In this document: positions 34,925 to 46,951 of the stretch, piece after piece
Layout: every line of letters begins with the position of its first letter
Numbering within the stretch: position 1 is the stretch's first letter
Assembly (NCBI RefSeq): GCF_000715075.1
Contig: NC_134095.1
Coordinates: forward strand, 58,648,419 to 58,712,418
DNA length: 64,000 nt
Direction: 5' to 3'
Source: Nicotiana tabacum
Taxonomy: Eukaryota > Streptophyta > Magnoliopsida > Solanales > Solanaceae
Translations under genes and position numbers: made by a program
The notes under the pieces: model-generated
Database searches by the model: none
What the model was told of the DNA's origin: nothing
The model's input: the letters and a program-made list of their open reading frames with translations, nothing else

Positions 34925-37900
34925 TGTGAGCATGTGATTTTTGCCATATATGAATTATTCCCACAAATTCAAAACAAAATAAATTTTCCCATTATTTGCA
35001 ATTCCGTAGATTTTTGTAGCATTTTTTGTTAATTGTTTGCATTTGTCTGCGCATGTTAACTTTGTTTAATTAATGAAAAATACAAAAATATGTTGCATTT
35101 GCATTTTGAATTTAATTTTACATTTTAGGATTAATTAACAAATTAGTTGTTTTATAAAAATGGGAAAAATCACAAAAAATAACCTATTTTGCACCTTTAA
35201 ATTTTAGTTTTGTTTTGGGTAGTTTTTCCTTTAATTCGATTTTTAATTACTTGTGATAATTATTATTTAGAATTAATTAGTTTTTTTAGGTAATTTGATT
35301 TTTGTGATTTAACTTGGGATTTTATTTTTACTTTTTAATTTTGAAAAAAAACAGGAATTAAAAAGAGTTTGAAATTAAAAAGAATTAATTTAAAAAGAAG
35401 AAAAGAAAGGGAAGTGTAGAAGAAGTCTTTTTGGGCCTTCTTAATTTTAATCCTACAAACCCAAAACCCGCCCCAGTCCAAGCCCAAACCCGCCCTTAAC
35501 CCGGTCCTTCCCCCCAACAGTCCAAACGACACCATTTTAATTATTTTGATCTGGACCGTTGATTTCAGTTGATCAGACGGTCCATAACTGACTCGATTTT
35601 GGTATTTAAATGTCGGAAAGACCCCCCTCTCTCATTGTCTCTCTCAATTCACCCCTCTTCGAGACCACCACCAAACCCAGCGTCGCCTTGATATCCCACT
35701 GTCTCAGGCTGCTGGCGCCGATCCCAAATCACCCCAAAATAATACTAGAGAATCCCCATGGCTCTTACATACCTAATCCACCACTATTTTCCCTCGAATC
35801 TGCCCAGAGCCCTTCGAATCTTAAATCTAAAGGCGGAACCCTAAATCTCCAAAGATGCAAATCAATCAGTGGATGAAGATTTGAGTCCGAATTGGACTTT
35901 AGTCGCGTGTTTTCGTCGAGAACACACGATTAAGGTTTATTTCGATCCAAAATCGGATTCTTCAAAAGGGTTGTTCAAGGATTTTTTTGTTCACCTGGTT
36001 TGGACAAGTATTTTCAATATTCCCTTCTCTTCATTTTCTTTTCTCTATCCTCTTCTATTTTTCTTCTTTTCCTCCGTTTCCTCAAAATCGCTTCTGCATG
36101 TCTTTCTTTAATCCAGGCTCATCATTAATTAGTATTTTTCTTTAATTTTGTTTGGGTTCGTTAGTTTACTTTGTTTGATTTTTATTTAGTCTTGGGCTAT
36201 AGAGGGCATTTGGTTCAAAAATCCCTTTGAATCCGAATTTTTTCTTACTATTATTTGTTCTGCCTTTTAGTTCCTTCTGTTGGATTTCTGAATTGGAATT
36301 GGGTCCAAAGGGAAGGGATTAGCCCAAGTTTTTGAATTGAAATATTGGGTCAATTTGACCCATACCCATTTGGTTTCTCTGATTAATTAACAAGGGTTCA
36401 AGGGGTATTTAGGGTAACTATCTTAGGGAATCCGGGTGTAACAACCTTAGGAAGCTTCCAGGAAGAGGGGTTTGAGACTATTCTAAAATTCTAAAATTTA
36501 CATCAGGGGTGTCTAGGCTAAAATGAAAATACCAAAAGGATTAGGGTGCAAAACTAGTTGCATTTCTGCAGCCCTAAAGGCTTGCCTATAAAGGCACCTT
36601 TGCTTGACATTCAAGTCAGAAATGAAGAGATAAAAAAAAACTGAAAAATTGAGACTGTTGGAATACTTTGATTACACTGATTCCCTTGCATTTTCTTGGT
36701 GAAAATTGCTCAAAAAACTCTGTTTAAAATTGAATTTATGATCCTCTTCACTAGATAGAATCCCCTGAAAGTCTAGATTCTGTGTTTGGTCGAAAAAATG
36801 TCTTGATTTTTGGGTTTTGAAAAGCTGGTTTGAAGCTTTTTGGTTTGCTGAGGTTACTATTCCTTTGCCTGAATCAAGTTGGTTTGCTTGCTTTGTTTCC
36901 TGCTTCCTAGGCTGCTGATTACTGGGTTGCTACTATTTATTGCTTCCTCACATCTTTTTCCTTTTCAATTTCCAGGTATTTTCAGCATCATGGACATCAC
37001 TTAGTTTGTAGTATGAAGTTTGGAGTTGAAATATGATTGAGAACTGATTTGTACTGAATTTTATTTCTTTCTCTTTTAATATCATGTTGCCTGTATTGTT
37101 TAGCATTTGAAATGTTTGGTTAGTATATTGAGTATGATTGGGAAATCAAGTAGGAAATTGAAGTTGTTAAGCGATTTGTTTCTTCTGTTTGGTTCGGTTT
37201 TGTTTGAGAATGGTTATAATTAAAAGAGGTGCTCTGATTTGTATGAGCAGTAATTTTTAGGTTGGTTTGAATGGTTTGCTAGCGTTTGAATGCTATGTAA
37301 TTAGGTTTGTCCTTGCATTAGTTGTTTTGATAGCCTGCTAAAAGGTTTTGCTTAAGGCTTAAAGTCTAGCATGTTTGTTTGTAACCTGGTATAGGAATTG
37401 GAATGGTACACAAGGCCAAATAGTGCTACTTTGAATCAAATTCAGAAAAAATGATCTTTCTTAGGCATGAGATCTAATCTTATAGCCCTCCAAGCTTATT
37501 AGTTCACATAAAGGTTGTCAGAAATCTATGCTTATTCAATAGGCTTCAAGGTTACCTTTCAAGAGTTTTAAGGGTTTGAACATGAGATGTTCTGAATTTT
37601 CATGCATTTTTGCATTTCAATTAGTTTAAGTTACTCTTGCTCGCCGTATAATTGGATCTTGTGGAGCTTTGTATTAAAAACCCAGAGTTTTGGAGCCTAG
37701 GATGATTTGGCTCCTCAAAGACTCGATCCCTGGGCGATACACGCTGTTGTCCTTTCTTGTGTTAGGATTGGGCTCAATTTGGGCCCAGAGCCTTGAAAGC
37801 AATTTGGAAATAAAAAAGAGGGTGGCCTTTGCTACATGCATTTTTGTTTGCTGCGAAATGATGCCTTCACGTTAATGCTGTTGTTGGCCCATACCCACTC

Positions 37901-38742
37901 TAATGACTGACCCAATTCCCCATCATTGCCAATTGGTTAAATCTGGCTTTGTGAATTCGATTCAAGAATTTTTTTATGCCCTTTAATCAATTAGCCAAAC
38001 CCTTTACTAATTGAGGTGAGCCATATCACATAACACTTAATAGTTTATGGCCCTCATAATTTAATTTAAAAACCTCTTGGTTAGAATAATTCGAGGCGCA
38101 CCATGCCAAACAAAACCTTAAATTGCATGGCCCTTATTTAGTTGATATTTGAATCCTTAGAACTCGAGGCGTGCCATTTAGCGAATTTTTTATGGCCCTT
38201 GCAAAGTCAAAATGCGTAGTTATTTTAGGCGCATAACTAAAATTACCTTCCTAAACTCGGGTTTGAATTTCATGTGACCCAACTCTAAATTTTAGCAATG
38301 TTAAATAAAATGTATCTCGGGTTGCGGGTGCATTTCATGTGGCGTGTTCCAAAGATGTATTTTAGATAACGCTGAAATCTTCCTTAAAATAATTAAAAGC
38401 GGTTATAAAGTTAAAATGACACCATAGGTTAAAACATGTATTAAAATCAGATAATTAGGCCAACAATAATAGTTGAGCGACCATGCTAAAATCACGGAAC
38501 TCGGGAATGCCTAACACCTTCTCCCGGGTTAACAAAATTCCTTACCCAAATTTCTGTGTTTGCGGACTGTAAAATAGAGTCAAACTTCCTCGATTTGGGA
38601 TTTGAACCGGTGACTTGGGACACCATAAATTATCCCAAGTGGCGACTCTGAATTTTAAATAAATAATCCCGTTTTGATTGTCATTTAAATTGGAAAAAAA
38701 TCACTTACTCCCTTACGGGGGTAGGAAAAAGAAGGTGTGACA
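34925..38742 (+). mobile_element. Solo LTR E, 3818 bp (Tat element I family)
   Basis: Begins TGTGAGCATGTGATTTTTGC, ends AAGAAGGTGTGACA, flanked by perfect duplications GAGAC (34920-34924 and 38743-38747). It matches the 3' LTR of Tat element I from 3922 onwards, which fixes its orientation as plus, and it gives the full length of that LTR family. A TGGCGACTC phrase at 38635-38643 is inside the LTR, about 100 bases before its end. Open frames up to 88 codons inside (35610-35876, 35869-36111) are not recognised. Confidence 0.92.
36587..36592 (+). promoter_or_regulatory. Putative TATA box of solo LTR E
   Basis: TATAAA in GCCTATAAAGGC, the same context as 5779-5784 in the Tat I LTR. Confidence 0.45.
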
Positions 38743-38747
38743 GAGAC

Positions 38748-41700
38748 CTTTAATCGATAGATTTCACTAAAAAAAATTGAAGCTATTGTTCTGTTATTCC
38801 CTCGTTATCTTGTTCTATACATTGGTTCTTGGCCAGCTGAAAGCATTATTCAACCTTTTCTTTGTGCGAGCACTGCCCGGGGTTCCTTTGAATCCCTTGG
38901 AAACTTTGACACATTAAGATTCTGGGTTCTTGCTCTTTGTTGATTAAGGATACTGTGGAATTTTGTTCTTTATTGTTGTCTGTTTAACTGGTAAGTCACT
39001 TGACTTTTGCAATTTCGTTCTTATGTGTCTATGATTTGCATATTCTTACTTCTGAAATTCATGGCTTAATATGTTTCTGGACTACTTTTGTGTGCAACTT
39101 TGTTACCTTTACACTCGCTTTGAGCTTCTTTAGCATTTAATTTACCTAAAGCTACCAGTTCTGAGATATGTTATTTGAATATGCTTCACCTTGAATGATT
39201 TAGACCCTCTTAAGTTCGTATTAGCCTAATATTGATACCTGAATGTCTACATTTGCTATTTGACATTAAGCTTGCATTTTCACTCTGTTCTGAACTCCTA
39301 TAATGTGTCTTAAGATCCTCACTATCAACTATGACTTGCTCTTCTGTTAATATCTACCTCAACATGTTTTGGTTTGCAGCCTTAGTGATTATTTGAGACC
39401 TTTGGAATGACTATTCTTAATTTGTGTTTCCCTGCTATGTTTGATACTCTTCTGCTTCATGATATAAGTTAACCTGGCTGTCTTATGATATTATGATGAA
39501 TCCTTAGCATATTTTGGACCTTTAGGCTTTAAAACTTTAAGTTAGTGCCCTACTTAAACTTGTTTGGTGTTATGCACCTTTGTATGAAAATCTTGCAAAC
39601 TTGTTTCTCCCCTAACTCTTTCAATATGTTTCTGCCAATGTGTTATCTTGCTAAGTTTTGAACCTGCTTCTATGTCTTGTTGATATTTTTGATTAATTGT
39701 TCTGTTTCCTCAACTCTGCTATGTCTACTTTAAGCTATAAATGTATTTCCTCGACTTTTGTCCCTTAACCATTGTCCACTCACTCTCATTTGTTACCTAT
39801 GCTATTCTGAACCTATCATTCTTGGCTGGCTGAAAACCAAGGCCACCAAAACTCTTACTATTGACCTCCCTAGAGTGAGCACTAATCGGGGTCCATTTGA
39901 GACCCTTGTGAACTCTAACACACTAGGACTCGGGGTCTTTTGGCCACTCACTCTACTTCTAATACTTGAGCTATCTCTAATACTCAGTTCTTCCCTCATT
40001 CTATCTATTGAACAAGGAAGCTATTTTGTTTAAATGATTTCTGGGTAACTCGATGTTTGGTCATGTGGTAAATCTATGGACGTCTTATTTTGGCTTGGGT
40101 TCCTCTGTGATTTCTGGGTTGTGCTAATGAATATAGTTCCCTGTTAATCTGGGTGTGCTAAATTGGTGAAGAAAGAGTTTTGTTGAAAGCCCAGGAAATG
40201 CTTGGTATAACTTTTGGTCCTGTTATAGGTCCACTGTTATTGTTTGTATAATACTTTGTAATTACATTCATTACTGGGCCTGTAATAACTTTGTAATGAA
40301 CAATTGGGGGTGTTAGTAAAAATGAGGGAAACATGTATACTTAATGTTTTCATGAAAGGGTAGCAAGCATGCTTATAGGATTCATATGATTTACTTGCTA
40401 TATATGCCTTTAAATTTCTATGTGCACTGTTAGAAATCATGTCATTAGGAGAATCACACACACATACACACACTACTCGTCTACCATTAAAGCATGAGTT
40501 CAAATGCTTCATTTATTTCTATGTCTACGACCACGTGTTAATAGACAACACGCCTATAGGAAACAAATGCCAATGAACTTTCTTTCAATTCGTTTAAATA
40601 CAACATATTCATTAGATACCATGCATATAAGACTATACTAGCTGATGTTTTACTTAGCCTTGCTTAGGAATCATATCTATAGGACCTTAATTAACCAATT
40701 ATCTACTGCTATCATTATCTTATTGCTCCGCCTAGATAATGTGCTCATATGGATAAAGGTATTATAAAATCAGGATCGATGTCAATTGCTAGAGATCGTG
40801 CCTATGGGATATTCTCACTCGCTTAATCTTGTTTATGTGATCAAATTGACATGGTTGGGTTCCCAGAACTATTCTCATTTGTTTAACTATGCCACTATTA
40901 GATATCATGCCTATAGGACAATATCACTTTTCTAAAACTGGTATCTAAAACCGGTGTTAACAGCAGGTGGTTTACTGCCTCCTCGTCTAAGCCACTAAAG
41001 GCAGTAATGTAATATATGCGCATTTGAATCTAAGGTCACCTAGAAATCATATCTATAGGGCTTAAGGATTTTAATTCTGAAATTGCCTAACATGAAAATC
41101 TGTTTTGCGTGCATTTGTTGTCTAAGTGTGGAGGCTAATTTGAGCCTTAATTGCCCTCATTTGAAGTCCAACTTGTTTTGTATATTGCCTAGTTTTATCA
41201 TTTTGAGCAGCCTAAGTTAAGTCTAGAACCACCCAAAATAGAGGTCCAATGCCTCCAGGACCATAGGTATGGGATAGGTAGTGCACGTATAGGGCACGAC
41301 TTAGAATTGAATTAGAGCGCTTAAGTAAACAACTTTAACATAGTAATCGGGTAGCAGAAGATGATAGTCTGTGACCGCTAAATAATATGAGTAACTCCCT
41401 ACCTCAAGGGAGTTGCGAAGTATTATTTGTTGCACGGGGTGATCCTTTAGGCTAACAAAACTTAGGACCCCCTTCTCTTCTTTATTCATTTAGTCATTCT
41501 GTATAAACCCAATAATCATATCCTTGCAATCCTTATTTTGTTATTATAAATTCATTTGACTTGTACACTCTTTGTTTATGTTGCCTAATTATAATCTGCA
41601 TAGTCTTAAGTTTGACCGGGACCTATAGTTATGGACCTCGAAGAGTGCTTAATACCTTCTCTTTGAGGTAATTTGAGCCCTTACCTGATCTTTGGTGGCG

Positions 41701-41809
41701 TTGACTAGTCGAACATAGTTATCTGCATAGTAGGTGCCCTAACATACCTTAAAAACCGTTAGGTAGGGGCACTTCTCCTTTAGTACTCTATCTCCCATCC
41801 AAAAGGAGT
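38748..41809 (+). repeat. Tat element II 3' LTR, part after solo LTR E
   Basis: Continues the LTR for about 3.06 kb, giving roughly 4.2 kb in total. Holds a CA microsatellite at about 40454-40475 and at least six copies of a motif close to ATCATGCCTATAGGA between 40370 and 41060. The end is judged from the TGGCG phrase at 41697, which lies about as far from 41809 as the TGGCGACTC of LTR E lies from its proven end. No gene seen. Confidence 0.72.
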
Positions 41810-42656
41810 TGTCACGATGTTGAAACCCACTTTCGCGAGAAAATGGGGCGCAACAATCCCGACTTTCAGCTTTTAAATAGCCGGGGGTCAGGTGTTCTTC
41901 GCGTTCACGAAGCACCTGATGCATTGGCGAAGAGCAGTGGCCAATTGGCCATCACGTTCGCGAAGTCCTTCTCATGTTCGCGAAGGCATCCCCAACCAAG
42001 CCTCCACGTTCGCAACACGTTGATCGCGTTCGCAAAAGAAAGATTATCCTGCCTCCCCCTAGATCTCCCAAAGTACTGCATTCGCGAGGGGTAAGTCTCG
42101 TTCGTGAAGGGTAAGACTCCCTCCCAATTCTTCGCGTTCGTGACCTACGGCTCGCATTCGCGAAGAGAAACCTGCTCCAACCCAAAATCTTCCCTTAGGA
42201 TCATGCAACACTGGACACTAGAAGTAAAAACCAGCAGTCCTCTAAGTCCAAAAATGGTTCGAAACCAATTCGAAACTCACTAGAGCTTCTAGGGTTCCAA
42301 ACCGAACATGCACAAAAGTGTAGTAACATTATATAAACGTGTGTAAATGTCCAAATACATTCGGGTCACCTCGGACCCCAACCAAACGTGTGTACATGCC
42401 CAACAATATCATACAAACCTACCAGAATCATTAAAATACCGATTGGCGGTGGTTTACATAAAATGTTTACCGTGGTCAACTCTAGCCTCATTTGTAGTCA
42501 AAATTTTTATTTTATTCAAAATTTCACATAAATGTTTTTCGAAAAGTGACACGGACCACAGACACAAATTAAGAAACATCAAATGAAGTTATGGGAGGTC
42601 TCAGGTCATGAAAATGACTAGTACTCAAAATGACCTATCGTTCTGTCTTATTCTCT
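41810..42656 (-). repeat. Partial 3' LTR of chromovirus F with TTCGCGAA clusters
   Basis: Lies just outside the coding end of F. About 41830-42180 contains at least eight CGTTCGCG/TTCGCGAA-type motifs, with exact TTCGCGAA at 41957-41964 and 41977-41984. Much shorter than other chromovirus LTRs here, so probably deleted internally. Open frames of 77-83 codons across the cluster are not genes. Confidence 0.6.
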
Positions 42657-42660
42657 ACCT

Positions 42661-43128
42661 CTAAAAGAAACGTTCGTCCTCGAACGGACATAGAGAAGTA
42701 AATGGACTGGTAAAAAGGTGGGGGTATCTACTCCATATATCGGACTTAGACTCCCATGTAGCCTTCTCGATAGGCTGACCTCTCCATTTCACTTTCACAT
42801 AAGAAAAACTCTTGGATCTTAACTTACAAACATGCCGGTCTAGAATAGCCACCAGCTCTTCCTCATAAGCTAAATTTTCATCAAGTTGCATCATGCTGAA
42901 GTCCAAAACATGTAAGTTGTCCTCATGGTACTTCCGAATCATGGACATGTGAAATAAAGGATGTACCTCTGCTAGGCTAGGAGCCAATGCAAGCCTATAA
43001 ACAACCTCTAAAACTCTCTCCAAGATCTCAAACAGGCCAATAAACCTCGGGCTTAACTTATCCTTCTTCCCAAATCGGATCACACCTTTCATAGGCGACA
43101 CTCGGAGGAGAAACTTCTCACCCACCAT
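42661..43128 (-). pseudogene. Chromovirus F integrase tail and chromodomain
   Basis: 155 open codons. MVGEKFLLRVSPMKGVIRFG is the integrase C-terminal motif; PLFHMSMIRKYH follows; VAILDRHVCKLRSKSF, VKVKWRGQP and the aromatic/acidic KATWESKSD form the chromodomain. It ends PFEDERFF-stop, and the FEDE codons overlap the inverted repeat CGTTCG-TCCT-CGAACG (42671-42686). The start is only the first ATG; the true polyprotein continues upstream. Confidence 0.88.
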
Positions 43129-44418
43129 ATAAGCTACATATCGGACATTTCGGTCTGCATAATTCTTTTGCCTAGACTGAGTTGTGCGAAGTTGCTCCTA
43201 AATCACCTTAACCTTCTCTATAACATTACCGACCAAATCAGTGCCCAACAATTTAGCCTCATCGGGATCAAACTAACCAATCAATGAATGACACTGCCTC
43301 CCATATAAGGCCTCATATAGAGTCATCTAAATGCTCGATTGGAAGCTATTATTGTAGGCGAATTCTGCTAGAGGTAAAAAATGGTCCCATGAACCTCCAA
43401 AATCCATAACACAGGCGCATAACATGTCCTCCGAGATCTAAATAGTGTACTCGGAATGTCCGTCCATCTGAGGATGAAATGTTGTTCTCAGCTCGAGCCA
43501 TCTACCTAACTCACGCTGCATGACTCTACAAAATGATGTGAACTGCGTGCCTCAACCAGAAATGATGGAAATACGAATGCCGTGTAGGAGGATAATCTCC
43601 TGGATGAAAATCTGAGCCAACCACTCTGAAGAATAGGAAGTCCCCACCAAAATGAAGTGTGCAAACTTAGTCAACCGGTCTACAACCACCCAGACATTGT
43701 CATATTTCCTCAAGGTCTATGGTAAGCCTACCACAAAATCAATACTTATGTGCTCTCACTTCCATTTTGGTATCTCCAACTCTAATAATCCACCTGGTTT
43801 CTGATGCTCATACTTCACGGTACATCTTTGTGACACCTGGGAGAATGGAATAGCATGAATTGTGAGCCTCTTCAAGGATCAACTCTCTCAAGCCATTAAT
43901 ATTTGGGACACGGATCCTTCCCTGAAGCTGCATAACACCATTATCACCAATCAGAACCTCCGTAGCACCACCGCACTACACCGTGTCCTTCAATACCAAC
44001 AAGTGAGGATCATCAAACTGGCGATCCTTGATACACTCCAACAACGATGAATGTGACACAGCACAAGCGAGAACCCCTTTAGGCTCTGAAACATCTAATC
44101 ATACAAATTGATTGGTCAACGCCTGTACATTCATGGCTAGTGGCCTATCCACTATCGGTAAATATGCCAAACTACCCATGCTCTCAACCTTCCTACTCAA
44201 TGCATCAGCCACTATATCGGCCTTTCCCGGATGATATAATATAGTGATATCTTAGTCTTTCAATAACTCTAACCATCTCCGCTTCTGCAAATTAAGGTCT
44301 TTCTGCTTGAACAGGTGCATGAGACTTTGATGGTCGGTATAGACCTCACAAAGAACGCCATACAGATAGTACCTCTAAATCTTCAGCGTGTGAACAATGG
44401 CTGCAAACTCTAAATCGC
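43129..44418 (-). pseudogene. pol: Chromovirus F RNase H and integrase, degraded
   Basis: From 44418 leftwards the minus strand gives RNase H end motifs ([42 protein letters not shown]), the linker, then integrase. Near 43825-43850 SILPGVTKMYR joins directly to VKYEHQKPGG, deleting the CC half of the zinc finger with a frame change. The core keeps IDFVVGLP and the Glu region, but the second Asp motif reads SG-stop-GTQF, so that Asp is lost. Many stops (for example near 43320, 43440, 43725). Non-functional. Confidence 0.82.
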
Positions 44419-46589
44419 GTTGGTTTGGAGGCTTATTCTATTGGAAAAGTCGTGTTGGATTGTTGATCTTTTTTCAGAAAGAGGTAAGTGTCTTGGTAGC
44501 CTTAATCGAGGAAATTAGGGTGTAATTGAGTCTATTTGCTATGTGGTCTATATGTTCGGGGTGTTATATATGCAAGGTAACGAGTGTATATGCGTTGGTC
44601 ATGTGATAAGAACGCGAGTAGATTTAGCCTTGTTTGTGCCATGTTACTTTGTGTATTATATTTTTCATGCTTTTGATAGATTGTAAAACTCTTCGATTTT
44701 GCGTATTCATATTATTTCCTATGTTGAGCTTATTTAGATATTGGGCATTGAGCTTGTTGAATTGTTGATTTAGTTATTGGTACAAAAATGTTGGTAAATT
44801 GTCATATGGCGAGTGATGTTCAAATGTTAACCTTGATATTGTTTATGCTTACCACCTCACTTGGTACTATGTTATATATGATGCTTGATGAGAAAGAGTA
44901 AAATGCACGAAGGGTGTTGCCGTGCTTGTGAAAAAGAGAGTGATTGCACACGAATGGTGTTTTCATGCTTTATTTATATATCAATATCATCACACGAAAG
45001 GTGTTTCGATGTTTGAGAGAAAGTGAGGATATGCATGAAGGGTGTTTTCGTACTAGCTATTATATTATGTTATGGAGATGAAGTAAAAACATGAAGGGTG
45101 ATGTCGGGCCGTTTGTTGATTTCATTGTACTTTATTTGCTATTCGAATTGAGGACTTGGCTTTGTGGCTTCGTAATATACTTTTGAAAGGTTGTTTAGAA
45201 TTGTTGTAAAACTATGAGTTGTGACTTACTCAGTGACACTTTCCTTTACTTTTCCTGTTTATGTCTCTTTCCTTATGTACTTATTATCTCTCTCACATGT
45301 TGTTATCCTGTTATTATACTTGATGATTTACTTTCCATCTCGTTATTTCTTGATAGTTAAATGCACAGGTTAATTGTAAGTGTCTTTTCTTAGCCTCGTC
45401 ACTACCTCGTCGGGGTTAGGATCGATACTTACAGAGTATATTGGGTCGATTATACTCATACTAAACTTTTGCATTTCTTGTGCATATTCGCACATTGGTA
45501 CCAGCGGAGTCCTGAGAGGTGCTTAGTGGATAACAATTAGATGACTCGAGGTAGAGATGCACATTGTTCAACCTTAGAGTCATATTTTCTTTTTCTATTG
45601 TACTATTTCTACTTTCTAGGCAATATTGTATTTCTTTGAGAGAGATTGTATTTAGTAAAATCTAGTAGCCCATGTACATGTGAGTCCATGTCTTGGGATA
45701 GTTGAATGATGGTGTTGATCTTTAAACTCATCATGCATACTGCTGAGTTACTATTACACTCTGTACCATTTTGCTGTTGATTAATAGTTTCATTTCTCTT
45801 GTAATATTTGTTATGTATTGGCTTACCTAGCAAGCGGTGTTAGGCGCCATCGCGACCCTGCGGGTTGGAATTTTGGGTCGTGAGATACATGACTTTACTT
45901 GTTACATGCCTTACTTGTCACCTGCCTTAACTCGTTTCATGCTTCGATCTTCTATGAAGTATTATATCGTGTGGCTAATTGATCGTTCATATGTTATTGA
46001 CCTTGTTTGAGTTTTTGTAAGGATATACGTGAGAGATTAATTTTCTGCCATTGGATAACCTACTATTCCATATTAGTGATGTTTTGTGTATTAGATTAGG
46101 TTGTGCACCAGAATATATATGATACATGTTTTGGTGTTGTTTATGATTTAGTCCTCATTTAGAGTTGTAATTAAGTTGTTCAAGGACATCGTTCTTTCTC
46201 GCTATTTTGAGCTACTGAATATGGGGTTGGTTTTGTCATTTGAGGAACGTGGAGTAATATTTATGGTTTTTGCTCCATGTATTATTTTTCTGCCTTTATT
46301 CTTGTTATTATTAATGTTATCTGTATTGTTATTCATATTGCTTATAAATTATACATGCTATAAGGTAAGTGTCTCATCATAGCCTCGTCACTTCCTCGTC
46401 GAGGTTAGGCTCGATACTTACTGAGTAAATTAGATCAGTTGTACTCGTATTATACTTCTGCACTACTTGTGCAGATTCGAATATTTGTATTAGTGGACTC
46501 CTGAAAGGTGCTTAAGGGATACCTGATAGGCGACTCAATTAGAGCTGCAACTCGTCCATGAGCCCTAGAGACATCTTTTAATTTCTTCG
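44419..46589 (+). repeat. Region X: chromovirus LTR remnants
   Basis: Non-coding. Two stretches, about 45380-45560 and 46355-46560, resemble each other: TAAGTGTC, CCTCGTCACT, GAGGTTAGGxTCGATACTTAC, then TACTCxTA, a GCAC-type hairpin and CTCCTGA. Near 45838-45891 a phrase GGCGCCATCGCGACCC...GGGTCGTGAG looks like a degraded chromovirus LTR 3' end without a primer site after it. So it probably holds at least two old LTR fragments on +. Short open frames are not genes. Confidence 0.55.
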
Positions 46590-46951
46590 TGTGACGACCT
46601 GCCCGGCCATCTTGTGTATTTGAGCCTTGTTTCCCCTTTTGAATCTTCCTGTATATGTATTTGTGGTTTTATGAATTGTGGGGATAGTTGGTTTCATTTC
46701 GAGGAAGTCTTGGATTGGTGTGGGATCGTTGGTTCTTAGTTTGGAAGCTTAAGTTGGAAATGTTAATCGAAGTTTGACTTTTTGTGAAAATGACCCCGAA
46801 ACGGTGTTTTGATGGTTCTAATAAGTTTTTATGGTTATAATAAGTTTTTATGGTTATTTTTGACTTAGGAGTATGACCACAACTGAATTCAGAGGTTCCT
46901 AGGTTGATTTGGCTATTTTTGCTGAAAGTTGGTAATTTAACAGTTTAGAAA
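46590..46951 (+). repeat. Chromovirus G 5' LTR, first 362 bp
   Basis: TGTGACGACCTGCCCGGCC start; contains a local duplication of AATAAGTTTTTATGGTTAT near 46819-46856. Ends at the H insertion. Confidence 0.8.

Larger units (their letters stand above)
7191..41809 (+). mobile_element. Tat-lineage Ty3/gypsy element II, host of four nested insertions
   Basis: Its pieces are ~7191-9101, 18662-18788, 20240-22916, 33223-34924 and 38743-~41809. Joined in order they give RT, RNase H, aRNH, integrase, a 3' UTR with a 29/87-bp array, a polypurine tract and a 3' LTR starting TGTTGATACCCAATTTTGCC. The breaks are explained by element B, a solo LTR, chromovirus D and solo LTR E, three of which show perfect 5-bp target duplications. 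The LTR, gag and protease at the 5' side are absent, because the left end abuts the truncated LTR of Tat element I. The right end (about 41809) is judged from the length after its TGGCG phrase compared with LTR E. Confidence 0.85.
41810..44418 (-). mobile_element. Chromovirus F, truncated and heavily decayed
   Basis: On the minus strand it runs RNase H, integrase, chromodomain, then a partial 3' LTR. Its upstream half ends at 44418, where LTR-like sequence X starts in the middle of the RNase H. No second LTR or target duplication is visible. The left edge is ambiguous, because TGTCACGA at 41810 could begin F or end the Tat II LTR. Confidence 0.75.

Noticed and set aside
38635..38647. TGGCGACTCTGAA as a tRNA-Arg primer site next to an LTR end
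   Set aside because: The GAGAC duplications place the LTR end at 38742, so the phrase is inside the LTR.
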